DNA from: Candidatus Pacebacteria bacterium CG10_big_fil_rev_8_21_14_0_10_44_54
Lineage (GTDB): Bacteria; Patescibacteriota; Microgenomatia; UBA1400; PJMF01
NCBI GenBank assembly: GCA_002772695.1
Contig: PFDI01000009.1
Span: 1 to 33,258 of the forward strand
Direction of reading: 5' to 3'
DNA length: 33,258 nucleotides
The notes under the pieces were generated by a model that was given only the letters and a program-made list of their open reading frames with translations, did no database searches and was not told the DNA's origin. Shown here in pieces: positions 15,788-22,676 of this stretch; position 1 is the first letter of the stretch; each line of letters opens with the position of its first letter. Position numbers and translations under genes: made by a program.

Positions 15788-17026
15788 CTACAAGAATTGG
15801 TACTGTTTGTCACCCAAGAACCCAGCTACTTCTGGATGAATGCGATGACCACGAGCAAGTATGCCAGAAGTAATCGCAAACAAACCGTAGCGTGAAGAAA
15901 TAGTATCACACGCCTCCGCCAAAGACTCATCCTTTTGCCAAGCTGGTAGGAGCGACTGCGGTACCACATACCAAGACTCGAGTAAGCTCAAGCGCACTGC
16001 TAGCTTGATAACTGGAAAACGCTCGCGCCATTGCTGGTAGAGGTGCGAATAAACCCAGTAAAACAGCTCTTTGGTATGCCAAATATGTCGCTTGAGCGTA
16101 ATAAAATTACTCCAGTGTTTGTCTTCTCCAGATATAAATAAACTTACCTGACGACCAGCCAAATGCATACGACGAATTTTGTGCACAACTTCAGCCACAA
16201 GATTGTAAAGCGTTCGCTTGATCATCGCTTCGTTGTTGCACAAACGCCAACCAGTAATAGAGCGACCGACACTCTTCATCTGTTTTGCAGGCTCTGCTAG
16301 TCTTTGTAAAAATAATGGCTCATCACCTTGTGCCATCAAACGCAGCTGCTGCGCCCAAAAAATGCCAACCGCTCGTTCTAAATCTTGCTGTGGAATAAAG
16401 TTGATCTGATATGGTGCATGTACATCTAGGGCATGTAATTTTTTATTAAGCCGATAACCAATTCCGCAAACATCAGAGCAAATAACTCGAGCTAGAAGCA
16501 CTGCCTCCTGATCTGGAAATACCTCAGTGATACTATCTGGAGACGCCGTTTCGCTTGCGAGCTTAGCCAAGAAGCGCGTCCGGGCTATCCCAATATTGCA
16601 AGTCACCCATTCTCCAAGTGTGGCAAATATTTCCGAGCGGATTTTTTGAGCAAGCTCTAAAGGAGAACTATACAGCCGCACGAGCGGTGCAAAATGTATA
16701 AAAGATTCATCGAGCGAAAATAACTCTGAACTCGGCGTAAGCGACTCAAACAGCTTCTTTAATCTATGCGTAGCTGACCAACAAAGCGAAAAATCTGCTG
16801 GTACAACCAATATCTGCGGGACAGCTTTTTTGACTGCAATCAGAGAACTCCCTGTTTTTACTCCGAGCATTTTTGCTTCCTTGGAGGCAGCAATAATACA
16901 CGTCCTGTCGACCTCCTTGACTACCGCCAACGGCTTGCCGCGCAATGCTGGCGTTTCTTGCTGCAAAAGTGTCGCAAAGTACGAGTTGATATCTATGTGT
17001 AAAAAAGCAAGAGAAGTGCTACTCAC
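15788..17026 (-). CDS. Y-family DNA polymerase (DinB/UmuC/ImuB-like)
   Basis: The 412-residue protein begins the palm with FLHIDINSYFA (Asp12) and carries the second acidic pair in FSLDESFIHF (Asp106, Glu107), so the metal-binding residues of a lesion-bypass polymerase are kept. TCNIGIARTRFLAKLASETASPD is the conserved Y-family segment, followed by helix-hairpin-helix-like CGIGYRLNKKL. The little-finger region has KSVGRSITGWRLCNN. The start is GTG at 17026, because GGAGGAGG sits 6 nt before it; it overlaps the upstream small gene by 8 nt. The context (small DUF6504-like gene upstream, iron-sulfur nuclease downstream) recalls mutagenesis cassettes of other phyla. Confidence 0.88.
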   Translation of the reverse strand: MSSTSLAFLHIDINSYFATLLQQETPALRGKPLAVVKEVDRTCIIAASKEAKMLGVKTGSSLIAVKKAVPQILVVPADFSLCWSATHRLKKLFESLTPSSELFSLDESFIHFAPLVRLYSSPLELAQKIRSEIFATLGEWVTCNIGIARTRFLAKLASETASPDSITEVFPDQEAVLLARVICSDVCGIGYRLNKKLHALDVHAPYQINFIPQQDLERAVGIFWAQQLRLMAQGDEPLFLQRLAEPAKQMKSVGRSITGWRLCNNEAMIKRTLYNLVAEVVHKIRRMHLAGRQVSLFISGEDKHWSNFITLKRHIWHTKELFYWVYSHLYQQWRERFPVIKLAVRLSLLESWYVVPQSLLPAWQKDESLAEACDTISSRYGLFAITSGILARGHRIHPEVAGFLGDKQYQFL

Positions 17027-17264
17027 ACCACACCTCCTCCAACAACCAAGTCTCCTCACTGCGATTGAAAACTAACCGATATGAGTTGTTCTCTGCCACA
17101 CAAGAGTATCGACGCGCTCGCACCTGACCGTCACGAATATCAGTCACACTGGTGATATCTGCTATCTGGTGAACGCGATTTTTCCACAGAAACTTCTTGG
17201 GCGTAAAACAAGCATGGCTATATACACCTACAACCGCAATAGCTTCGTGAATTGTTTGGTACAT
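17019..17264 (-). CDS. Small DUF6504-like protein upstream of Y-family polymerase
   Basis: The 81-residue protein reads as one small beta-rich domain: FTPKKFLWKNRVHQIADI, RDGQVRARRYSCVAEN and SYRLVFNRSEETWLLEEVW. This spacing of F-x-P..W-x-x-R, R-x-Y-x-V and Y-R-L..W-x-L is similar to DUF6504 proteins, which in actinobacteria occur with ImuB/DinB-type polymerases. The match is by pattern and is not certain. The start is ATG at 17264; a TTG at 17285 is in frame. TACAGT lies 7 nt before the ATG. Its end overlaps the polymerase start, which means translational coupling and probable joint function. Confidence 0.6.
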   Translation of the reverse strand: MYQTIHEAIAVVGVYSHACFTPKKFLWKNRVHQIADITSVTDIRDGQVRARRYSCVAENNSYRLVFNRSEETWLLEEVWCE

Positions 17265-17324
17265 ATGCTCTACTGTACAAAACAAAACCCGAAGCTAGCA
17301 AGTATTCAAACAGAATCAAAATAA

Positions 17325-17341
17325 CGCAAAAAACTATTGCG
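17325..17341 (-). terminator. Weak candidate terminator after the cytochrome b5-like gene
   Basis: On the minus strand CGCAA (17341-17337) can pair with TTGCG (17329-17325) around a TAGTTT loop that contains part of the stop codon, followed by TTATTTTG. The stem is only 5 bp, so this is a marginal call. Confidence 0.3.
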
Positions 17342-17774
17342 CTAGCTCACCTATATAGAAGTTGGGCAAGAAAGAGCGTGCTTGCTCAGAGTGTGGTTTA
17401 CTATCGCTTTGGCGATTATTGAACATCTCAGTTGCATCTTTGCCGCAGCCAAAAAAAATGGCTTCGCCGCCAGGATGTTTCTCGGAGGCGATAAACTCGG
17501 TCACATCATAAACTTTGCCTTCAATTGCTAGATAGCAATCTTCTGGCGTTGCGTGCATGGCAACTTCTTCCAGAGTAAACGTCTTGTCCATCATGGCAGA
17601 ATCACCAGCAACTTCCTCTATTTTTTCCATTGCATCTCCGGCAGCGGGAGCTTCCATTGCTGCATCTGTAGGTGCTTCTGCTGGCGAATCTTTTTGCGGT
17701 AAGAGCGAACAACCACTGACGACAGCAGTAAGTACAGCAACAGAACCAAATAAGGCAAAGCGGGATAAAGACAT
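17334..17774 (-). CDS. Lipoprotein with cytochrome b5-like heme-binding domain
   Basis: The 146-residue protein starts with a lipoprotein signal peptide (hydrophobic 6-20, lipobox VVSGC, Cys22), followed by an Ala/Glu/Met-rich linker (about 28-62) and a C-terminal cytochrome b5-like domain. YLAIEGKVYDVTEFIASEKHPGG is the diagnostic stretch, with His100 as first heme ligand; His128 in SKPHSEQARSFL is a good second ligand. Two Cys (80 and 110) flank the core. It would sit on the outer face of the membrane, carrying heme and single electrons or binding another hydrophobic ligand. No partner reductase is in the window. An extended -10 box lies at 17796-17804. Confidence 0.85.
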   Translation of the reverse strand: MSLSRFALFGSVAVLTAVVSGCSLLPQKDSPAEAPTDAAMEAPAAGDAMEKIEEVAGDSAMMDKTFTLEEVAMHATPEDCYLAIEGKVYDVTEFIASEKHPGGEAIFFGCGKDATEMFNNRQSDSKPHSEQARSFLPNFYIGELAQ

Positions 17775-17795
17775 AAAAACTTTCAGTTACTACTA

Positions 17796-17804
17796 ATACT
17801 AACA
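17796..17804 (-). promoter_or_regulatory. Extended -10 promoter for the cytochrome b5-like gene
   Basis: TGTTAGTAT on the minus strand matches TGnTAnnnT. It is 21 nt before the ATG, predicting a leader of about 14 nt that includes GAAAG. No good -35 box is visible. The rest of 17805-18040 shows no gene or clear structure. Confidence 0.45.
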
Positions 17805-18050
17805 AAATAAAAGATATCGGAATTTAAGAAAAAAAACTAGGGTTGCTGGCCTGTCTAGAGTGAATAACTATCTAATAAGTTTTTTCGCTACAACAAAACA
17901 GGAATTTTCCAGGTATTGGGATAAACACGATCGCCAGATGTATTTCTAGCCATAAACAACTTGTTGTCTTGGGAAAAAAGAAAAGAAACAATGATTGTCC
18001 TACGATCACAATTTCCTTTCCATTCCGGAAAGTATCGTGCCTTATTTACC

Positions 18051-18059
18051 TGCTACACT
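18051..18059 (+). promoter_or_regulatory. Extended -10 promoter for the 73-residue orphan
   Basis: TGCTACACT matches TGnTAnnnT, and its last base is followed by 6 nt and then the ATG at 18066, so the predicted transcript begins at the start codon itself. Confidence 0.5.
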
Positions 18060-18065
18060 AAACCC

Positions 18066-18287
18066 ATGAAACGCGGCATTATATCTCTCAGCAAGCAAGA
18101 GGTCTTTGAACTCAGCAAGTTGTCAAAAAAATTTGATAGCGAACCAAATGATCTGCAAGAAATAACTAACTATCAATTTTCTGCTGACGAAGCCAACTCC
18201 ATCCTCGACCGACTATCACCACCACAAGAAGCAAGTGCAGCAGAAAATACAGCTCGAGCCAAACTAAGTTCGTTTCTTGCGAGCTGA
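18066..18287 (+). CDS. Small hypothetical protein, 73 residues
   Basis: I do not recognise this protein. It is soluble, charged and probably helical (SKQEVFELSKLSKKFDSE, FSADEANSILDRLSP), with a low-complexity Ala-rich end. There is no Cys, no membrane segment and no signal peptide. A predicted promoter stands right at the ATG, which supports a real gene. Its last 24 nt overlap the convergent signal peptidase gene. In organisation it resembles small antitoxin-like or GatC-like proteins, but no partner gene supports either. Confidence 0.55.
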   Translation: MKRGIISLSKQEVFELSKLSKKFDSEPNDLQEITNYQFSADEANSILDRLSPPQEASAAENTARAKLSSFLAS

Positions 18288-18794
18288 AGAAAACAATCCA
18301 ACGAGTTCATCATAAATCACGATGGTACCCGGTATAACAACGAGCAAAATGATGCCAAGAAAACTCTTGGCAAAGCTTACCAAAAAGCCAAGTCTGGGGA
18401 TAACAAATTGGACTTTGCCGACTACATGCTCACGAGGCACAAACTCAATATCTACCGACCGGTTGGCATCACCCTTGGTCAAGAAAACTGTTTCTCCACC
18501 TTTGATTTGCACTTCGGAAATGCGGTGGGTCACCACTCGATTTTTTTGATCTTGGAAGGTGATGACGTCATTGATCTCATACTTGTTCTCGGGACGAATA
18601 AGGATAATATCTCCGGTCATGATGCTCGGCTCCATCGAACCAGACTGCACCACATATGAGGTTAGAGGCGGCTGATAGCCAGATTTCAGCATCAAGCGAA
18701 ATGCAAGTAAAACTATGCCAACACCCAATATCAACCATACTACAAAAAGCAGTATGTTCGTGAACGAAAGTTTTTGTCGTCTTCTACTTCGCAT
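18264..18794 (-). CDS. SipW-type signal peptidase I (second copy)
   Basis: The 176-residue protein is an ER/archaeal-type (SipW-like) signal peptidase: N-terminal membrane helix, nucleophile Ser53 in VVQSGSMEPSIMTGD, His90 in VVTHRISEV replacing the Lys of the common bacterial type, then FLTKGDANRSVD and a C-terminal membrane helix. SipW enzymes process TasA-like proteins. It lies 10 nt after a TasA-like gene and is the last gene of the five-gene run. A GTG at 18800 is an alternative start. It is only distantly similar to the other copy at 20040-20546, so it is an old duplication or a separate acquisition, and may have its own substrate. Confidence 0.92.
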   Translation of the reverse strand: MRSRRRQKLSFTNILLFVVWLILGVGIVLLAFRLMLKSGYQPPLTSYVVQSGSMEPSIMTGDIILIRPENKYEINDVITFQDQKNRVVTHRISEVQIKGGETVFLTKGDANRSVDIEFVPREHVVGKVQFVIPRLGFLVSFAKSFLGIILLVVIPGTIVIYDELVGLFSSARKKRT

Positions 18795-18804
18795 ATACAC
18801 ATGC

Positions 18805-19437
18805 TTAGACTGGCACCTGAGCTAGGTCAAAAACTACATCAAAAATTACACTGTCAGACTGAATTTCATTTTCAAAAGCATTCGCATCGCTGGACCAAAC
18901 AAGTTGCACCTCGATACTATCGCCTGCAGGCAAAAGTACTTTTCCAGCATTGGTCGCCCACTGCAACGCAAAGTTGTCTTGTGATGCAGTCGCTAAATTG
19001 CTTACAACAACTGGATCGGGATGAGCTCCATCATCCAAAAACACACTGGCTGTGATAACAGCGCCAAGCTCTCCCAAATCAGCTCCAGGATCAGCACATG
19101 TAGTATCTACAAGGCTCTCTGGTTCGTTGCAGTCGTTTTCATTGTTCACTAAGTTGAGAATACTCATGCTTAGCTCTCCAGGCAATGAGCCAACATTGGT
19201 TATCTTCCACGTCTTACTTCCCGACAAAGAATCAGCTGTTCCAAAGTTGGTAACCGAAATACTCTCAGCAGCCGAACCATTGGGTGCAAGTACATCCATG
19301 TCGAGCGTACCAACTACAAACTGACTGGTGCTTGATGTCTCGGTATCACGAAATAAACTCTGAGTTAGGGTGTAACCAACAATCGCTAGTGTAAACGAGA
19401 TCACAAAAATACTCTGGATTGCTTTATGTTCTTTCAT
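18805..19437 (-). CDS. TasA/camelysin-like secreted protein (copy 3)
   Basis: The 210-residue protein has an N-terminal hydrophobic helix (about 8-24) and a SipW-type processing region, SLFRDTETSSTSQFVVGTLDM, where F-x-D-x-E and GTLD are the landmarks. The mature part is a beta-sandwich of the TasA/CalY type, which forms surface fibres or secreted proteases-like proteins in Bacillus. It is a clear paralogue of the protein at 20621-21253: LVNN-x-x-x-CNEPE, VDTTC and GELGA are shared, including the Cys pair (103 and 114), which could form a disulfide. AGGAG lies 8 nt before the ATG, inside the end of the previous gene. Confidence 0.88.
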   Translation of the reverse strand: MKEHKAIQSIFVISFTLAIVGYTLTQSLFRDTETSSTSQFVVGTLDMDVLAPNGSAAESISVTNFGTADSLSGSKTWKITNVGSLPGELSMSILNLVNNENDCNEPESLVDTTCADPGADLGELGAVITASVFLDDGAHPDPVVVSNLATASQDNFALQWATNAGKVLLPAGDSIEVQLVWSSDANAFENEIQSDSVIFDVVFDLAQVPV

Positions 19438-19441
19438 ACTT

Positions 19442-20032
19442 CTATTCTCCTATACTCCAAACCCCTGTCGCCACCTGATTCTGTAGCACCTCTTCATCAG
19501 AAAAAAACACTGTTTTTCCTTGCACTACTGTTGCAGAAGCAATCATAATATTAAAGGCACACGTCATATTTGTTAGGCTTGTACTAGTATCGTCTAAACT
19601 GAGCGCAAAAACCAGATCACTACTCCCGGTGTGTGGCACTGTTGTCTCAAAACTTGCTTCGAGCACACCACCAGTGTATTTCGTATCCCAATCAGACAGG
19701 ACCCGCACTTGCAGTGCATTACACAGCGCGACATCTCCTGCAGTCTGAGATACAGAGAGTTGGTATGTCACCGGCAGCTCTCCTTCGTTTTTAATTCGAA
19801 CTGATTCTACCTGAAATCCCGTTGGAATCAGACCATGAACCGAAAAAAATAGCGACTTGCCGGTTTCATTGGCAGTATCACGATTGCTAAAATCAAGTGT
19901 AGTGGCTCGCACTGTGTTGGCCACAACTTCCTCTCTATCGAGTAAATCTGCATCGGTTGCTTGGCTGAACAGTAAAATTACAGCGGTTACCAATACTAAT
20001 CTTGCAGCCTGCTTAATTCTCGTAAACAACAC
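19442..20032 (-). CDS. TasA-like secreted protein (divergent copy 2)
   Basis: The 196-residue protein has a signal helix (about 10-24), then ATDADLLDREEVVANTVRATTLDFS, a degenerate SipW-type processing and TLD region, and a beta-rich mature part with GFQVESVRIKNEGELPVTYQLSV, like the TasA edge strands. It lacks the LVNN/CNEPE block of its neighbours, and its Cys residues lie elsewhere. The start is GTG at 20032, with TGAGG 5 nt before it and 7 nt after the peptidase stop; the longer frame starting at 20095 runs inside the peptidase gene. It could be a minor or anchoring subunit, as TapA is to TasA, but that is a guess from position. Confidence 0.72.
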   Translation of the reverse strand: MLFTRIKQAARLVLVTAVILLFSQATDADLLDREEVVANTVRATTLDFSNRDTANETGKSLFFSVHGLIPTGFQVESVRIKNEGELPVTYQLSVSQTAGDVALCNALQVRVLSDWDTKYTGGVLEASFETTVPHTGSSDLVFALSLDDTSTSLTNMTCAFNIMIASATVVQGKTVFFSDEEVLQNQVATGVWSIGE

Positions 20033-20039
20033 TGTTGCC

Positions 20040-20546
20040 TCACGCTTTTTTAGTAAGTCGCTGCCACACTTGATCGCTAACAAACCATCCTGCAAATAAA
20101 CTCAAAATAATTGTTATACCCATAAATGATCGGATATACACCAAAAGATATCCCAGTTTTGGGATCGCAAACCAATAGGTGCCTAACACACGCTTGGGTG
20201 GCGTCGTGTATTGATCAGGATCTTCGTTGTTGTCACCCTTGGTAATAAATTCTAGCGAACCATTGGCTTGTTGCTCTGTCTTGATGATTCTATGCGTCAC
20301 TGTGTGACTACTCGGATCTTTGAAAGTGATGATCGAATCAAGTCCAAAACCACGATTGGTACGAACAAATAGCAAATCACCAGTCATAATAGTCGGCTCC
20401 ATCGAACCAGAAATTACGACAAAAGTTCGAAAGGGAAGTTTTGAATCAGGACGTTCGGAAAATGAAGTGAGTACCGAGAACACAATGACAACGATGAGCA
20501 CCGCAAAAAAAACAAAGTTCCAAATCACCTTGAGTGTTGTTAACAT
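20040..20546 (-). CDS. SipW-type signal peptidase I (first copy)
   Basis: The 168-residue protein has a first membrane helix (about 9-28), the nucleophile Ser48 in VVISGSMEPTIMTGDLL, His85 in HTVTHRIIKT, the conserved FITKGDNNEDPD stretch, and a C-terminal membrane helix (about 140-158). This is the SipW/archaeal type with Ser-His chemistry. It is placed directly after the most strongly expressed-looking TasA-like gene and before two more such genes, so these are the obvious substrates. A stable hairpin (20569-20590) just upstream probably sets its level below that of the fibre gene. Confidence 0.92.
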   Translation of the reverse strand: MLTTLKVIWNFVFFAVLIVVIVFSVLTSFSERPDSKLPFRTFVVISGSMEPTIMTGDLLFVRTNRGFGLDSIITFKDPSSHTVTHRIIKTEQQANGSLEFITKGDNNEDPDQYTTPPKRVLGTYWFAIPKLGYLLVYIRSFMGITIILSLFAGWFVSDQVWQRLTKKA

Positions 20547-20568
20547 TCTGCTCTTCTCCTACCAACGA

Positions 20569-20590
20569 GGGGAGAGCCGAGGCTCTCCCC
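20569..20590 (-). promoter_or_regulatory. Strong stem-loop between fibre gene and signal peptidase gene
   Basis: GGGGAGAGCC pairs perfectly with GGCTCTCCCC across a 2-nt centre (the loop must open slightly). No T tract follows on the minus strand, so it is not a normal terminator. Its position between tasA-like copy 1 and the peptidase suits a 3'-stabiliser, a processing site or a partial attenuator. Confidence 0.6.
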
Positions 20591-20620
20591 ATCGTAGTTA
20601 TGATCTAGTTATCCCACCAA

Positions 20621-21253
20621 TTAAGATGGAAGTACTTGTACTAGGTCAAACTGCAGCTGAAAAGTCAGCCCGTCACTCTGAATCTCATTTCCATAAGTAT
20701 TGGGATCAGTCGCCCAGTTCATCGTGACATCAACACTACCGCCAGCCGGAATAGTTACCGTGCCAGCATTTGTCACCCACTGCGAGGCATATAATGCCTG
20801 ACTTGCAGTTGCGAGATTACTACTTACGACTTGCACGTCACCTGCGCCAGTGTCAAGAAAAATGGTGGTGGTGGTTGCAGCACCAAGTTCACCTTGACCA
20901 GGTCCTGGATTGTCACAAGTTGTATCAACAATTGCTTCTGGCTCATTACAACCATTGTCATTATTAACAAGATCGTTCATTGACAAAGTAAGATTGCCAG
21001 GAACTGTCCCATTGTTGACGATAGTCCAAGTTTTGCCACCACTAACCTGACCATCTACACCAAGATTGGTGAAGTTGAACTCTTCAAAGGCAGTGCCATC
21101 AGCGCCACCAACAGTCATGTTGAGCTTGCCAGCGGTAAATACATTGCTGCCACTTTGTTCTACATCAGAGAACAGTGCTCTGGTGAGAGGGATTGCAGCT
21201 GCGCCTACAGCTCCAACGCCAATAATGGCGAGCAGGACTTTTTTATTATTCAT
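20621..21253 (-). CDS. TasA/camelysin-like secreted fibre protein (copy 1)
   Basis: The 210-residue protein begins NNKK, has a small-residue-rich helix (6-24), then the classical SipW region LTRALFSDVEQSGSNVFTAGKLNM, with FSD-x-E and FTAG closely matching Bacillus TasA/CalY. The mature domain is Asn/Thr/Gly-rich beta structure with one Cys pair (102 and 113). The ribosome site AAAGGAGGGG, 8 nt before ATG, is the best in the window, and a stable hairpin follows the gene, so abundant expression is likely. It is presumably the main secreted product of the locus, polymerising or decorating the surface. Confidence 0.9.
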   Translation of the reverse strand: MNNKKVLLAIIGVGAVGAAAIPLTRALFSDVEQSGSNVFTAGKLNMTVGGADGTAFEEFNFTNLGVDGQVSGGKTWTIVNNGTVPGNLTLSMNDLVNNDNGCNEPEAIVDTTCDNPGPGQGELGAATTTTIFLDTGAGDVQVVSSNLATASQALYASQWVTNAGTVTIPAGGSVDVTMNWATDPNTYGNEIQSDGLTFQLQFDLVQVLPS

Positions 21254-21537
21254 TGGGGTTTCCCCTCCTTTGTGTTAGTTCTATACTCTAGGCTTAATAT
21301 ATTTTTGATATATCAGCACAACCTAGGATGTATAAACTTACTTGTTACATCTTCAATTAGTATTGTATGTGTAGATAATTAGTATTAAATACGCAAAAAG
21401 CATATATTTAATAGCGCATTGATACTTTTACAAACAATAATAACTGATTTATACTTTGTGCATTTAATAGGGTATTACTATTAAGGTTTTACTGTCAACC
21501 GGTTCAAACTATAGCATTTTATATAAGATATCTTATA
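21254..21537. other. AT-rich 284-nt intergenic control region
   Basis: No gene is visible. On the minus strand, upstream of the fibre gene, a TTGACA box (21498-21493) stands 18 nt before TACCCT (21474-21469), a possible though weak promoter with a long leader. Near-repeats GCATATATTTAATAG (21400-21414) and GCATTTAATAG (21460-21470) could be regulator sites. An 18-nt perfect palindrome lies at its FN3-gene end. Confidence 0.4.
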
Positions 21538-21538
21538 T
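21521..21538. repeat. 18-nt perfect palindrome
   Basis: ATATAAGATATCTTATAT reads identically on both strands and touches the stop codon of the FN3 surface-protein gene. It could be a weak terminator stem without a T tract or an operator; the sequence alone does not decide. Confidence 0.5.
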
Positions 21539-22644
21539 TAATTTGATATAACAGATTTTTTCTTTCGTTGTCTGAATAATAACCAGATAAACAGAATTGC
21601 TAAAATGAACGTTGCTGGCAGCTGGTATTGCACAGTATTTCCCGTCTCAGACTTTCGTGTTGGTGGAGCGCTTCTTTCCTGAGAACCAAGCACTTGTGGT
21701 TGACCTGATAACGTAGCAACACCAGTAACTGTCTCCTCTACCTGTGACCCAAAAATGCTAGCAGTGTTTGAATACGATCCGCGCGCACAATCAGCTACAG
21801 GCAAAATCCGAAAAAATAAATCATGCTGAAGATCGAGATCAAGTAAGGTGTAGACTGTTGTGGTAATACCTTTGTGTCTAAATTGGTCTGAATTCTCAGA
21901 TGTGCCAAATTCTAGCCAATACTCTGATGCGCCTTGGACCGGCTGCCAAGACAAACCAACGAGCCCTCTCTCATTGTCCGTACGAACAACTTGCAACTGG
22001 GGCGCAGTTTGAGAAACACTTGTAGTACAGCCAGTTAATAGGGTTTCATTTGTCAGCTCTGTATTTTTTGGCAAAACAAATGGCAATTCTGGATTTGGTG
22101 GTAATTCAGCTTCTTGCAAACACGTTATCGCTATTGCAATATCAGTTGCAACTTGCGTGCCCTGATACTGATTGTCAGCTTGTGGATCAAAGGTGATTTT
22201 GAGGTCGAACACTTCACTGACCTTGGGAGGCAATGACCAAAAATAGCGCGCGAATGTTTCTGCCTGTAGCTGTGCTATGGTTAGTGACGCACCACTCTCA
22301 ATAGGTGCTCCAAGCAGTAAGTTATTTTGGCGAAAAACCTGAACGTATAGTTTTTCTGCCAACTTATTCTCATCCGCCTGATTGCTCTCACTCAATCGTA
22401 GATGCAGTTGGCAGGAATGCAGCTTATTATCATTTGTAACTTTTACTGTTCTTGTAAATGACTGGCCAGGAACTATATTCTCTTCGCTAAATATCGGTGC
22501 AGAATCATTACCTATCTGTTTGCACAATTCTTTTTGCTGACACAAAATAGAAAAATCTTGATTTACCGCTTGAACTACCTGCTGCAATGAAAAAAATGCT
22601 AAGAAAACAAACAGTTTCGAGAGAAAGAAAAGTCTGCTTTGCAT
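21538..22644 (-). CDS. Cell-surface protein: TasA-like N-domain, FN3 domain, C-terminal membrane anchor or sorting signal
   Basis: The 368-residue protein has a signal peptide (about 1-28, VVQA end), an N-terminal beta domain (30-180) with IVPGQSFTRTVKVTND as in TasA-type/DUF11-like folds, a Pro-rich linker, and a fibronectin type III domain (about 216-298: GLVGLSWQPVQGASEYWLEFG, YTLLDLDLQHDLFFRILPV). The end is QLPATF, then ILAILFIWLLF, then RQRKKK, which resembles a sortase sorting signal with F in place of G. Six Cys residues (35, 41, 78, 175, 206, 286) could pair. It lies just upstream of the fibre locus on the same strand. The start ATG 22644 is preferred over 22662 because it gives a clean signal peptide. 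Confidence 0.75.
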   Translation of the reverse strand: MQSRLFFLSKLFVFLAFFSLQQVVQAVNQDFSILCQQKELCKQIGNDSAPIFSEENIVPGQSFTRTVKVTNDNKLHSCQLHLRLSESNQADENKLAEKLYVQVFRQNNLLLGAPIESGASLTIAQLQAETFARYFWSLPPKVSEVFDLKITFDPQADNQYQGTQVATDIAIAITCLQEAELPPNPELPFVLPKNTELTNETLLTGCTTSVSQTAPQLQVVRTDNERGLVGLSWQPVQGASEYWLEFGTSENSDQFRHKGITTTVYTLLDLDLQHDLFFRILPVADCARGSYSNTASIFGSQVEETVTGVATLSGQPQVLGSQERSAPPTRKSETGNTVQYQLPATFILAILFIWLLFRQRKKKSVISN

Positions 22645-22660
22645 ATTAAAAGTATGAGGC

Positions 22661-22670
22661 ATGGTACCAT
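22661..22670. promoter_or_regulatory. Palindromic shared -10 region of divergent promoters
   Basis: ATGGTACCAT is its own reverse complement, so both strands carry the extended -10 pattern TGGTACCAT. On the plus strand it ends 6 nt before the GTG of the LCP gene; on the minus strand it would give a leader of about 10 nt for the FN3 protein. Confidence 0.4.
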
Positions 22671-22676
22671 AATCGA

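Noticed and set aside
17775..18065. tRNA or small RNA in the 291-nt gap
   Set aside because: No cloverleaf, T-loop pattern or strong terminator hairpin was seen; only two promoter-like boxes stand out.
18066..18800. UGA read as glycine (code 25), which would extend the 73-residue gene
   Set aside because: All recognisable genes end at normal lengths under the standard code, TGA ends several of them, and the extension is just the antisense of a signal peptidase.
21521..21538. Rho-independent terminator for the FN3 gene
   Set aside because: The palindrome is pure A/T except for the centre, and no T tract follows on the minus strand; it is kept only as a repeat.
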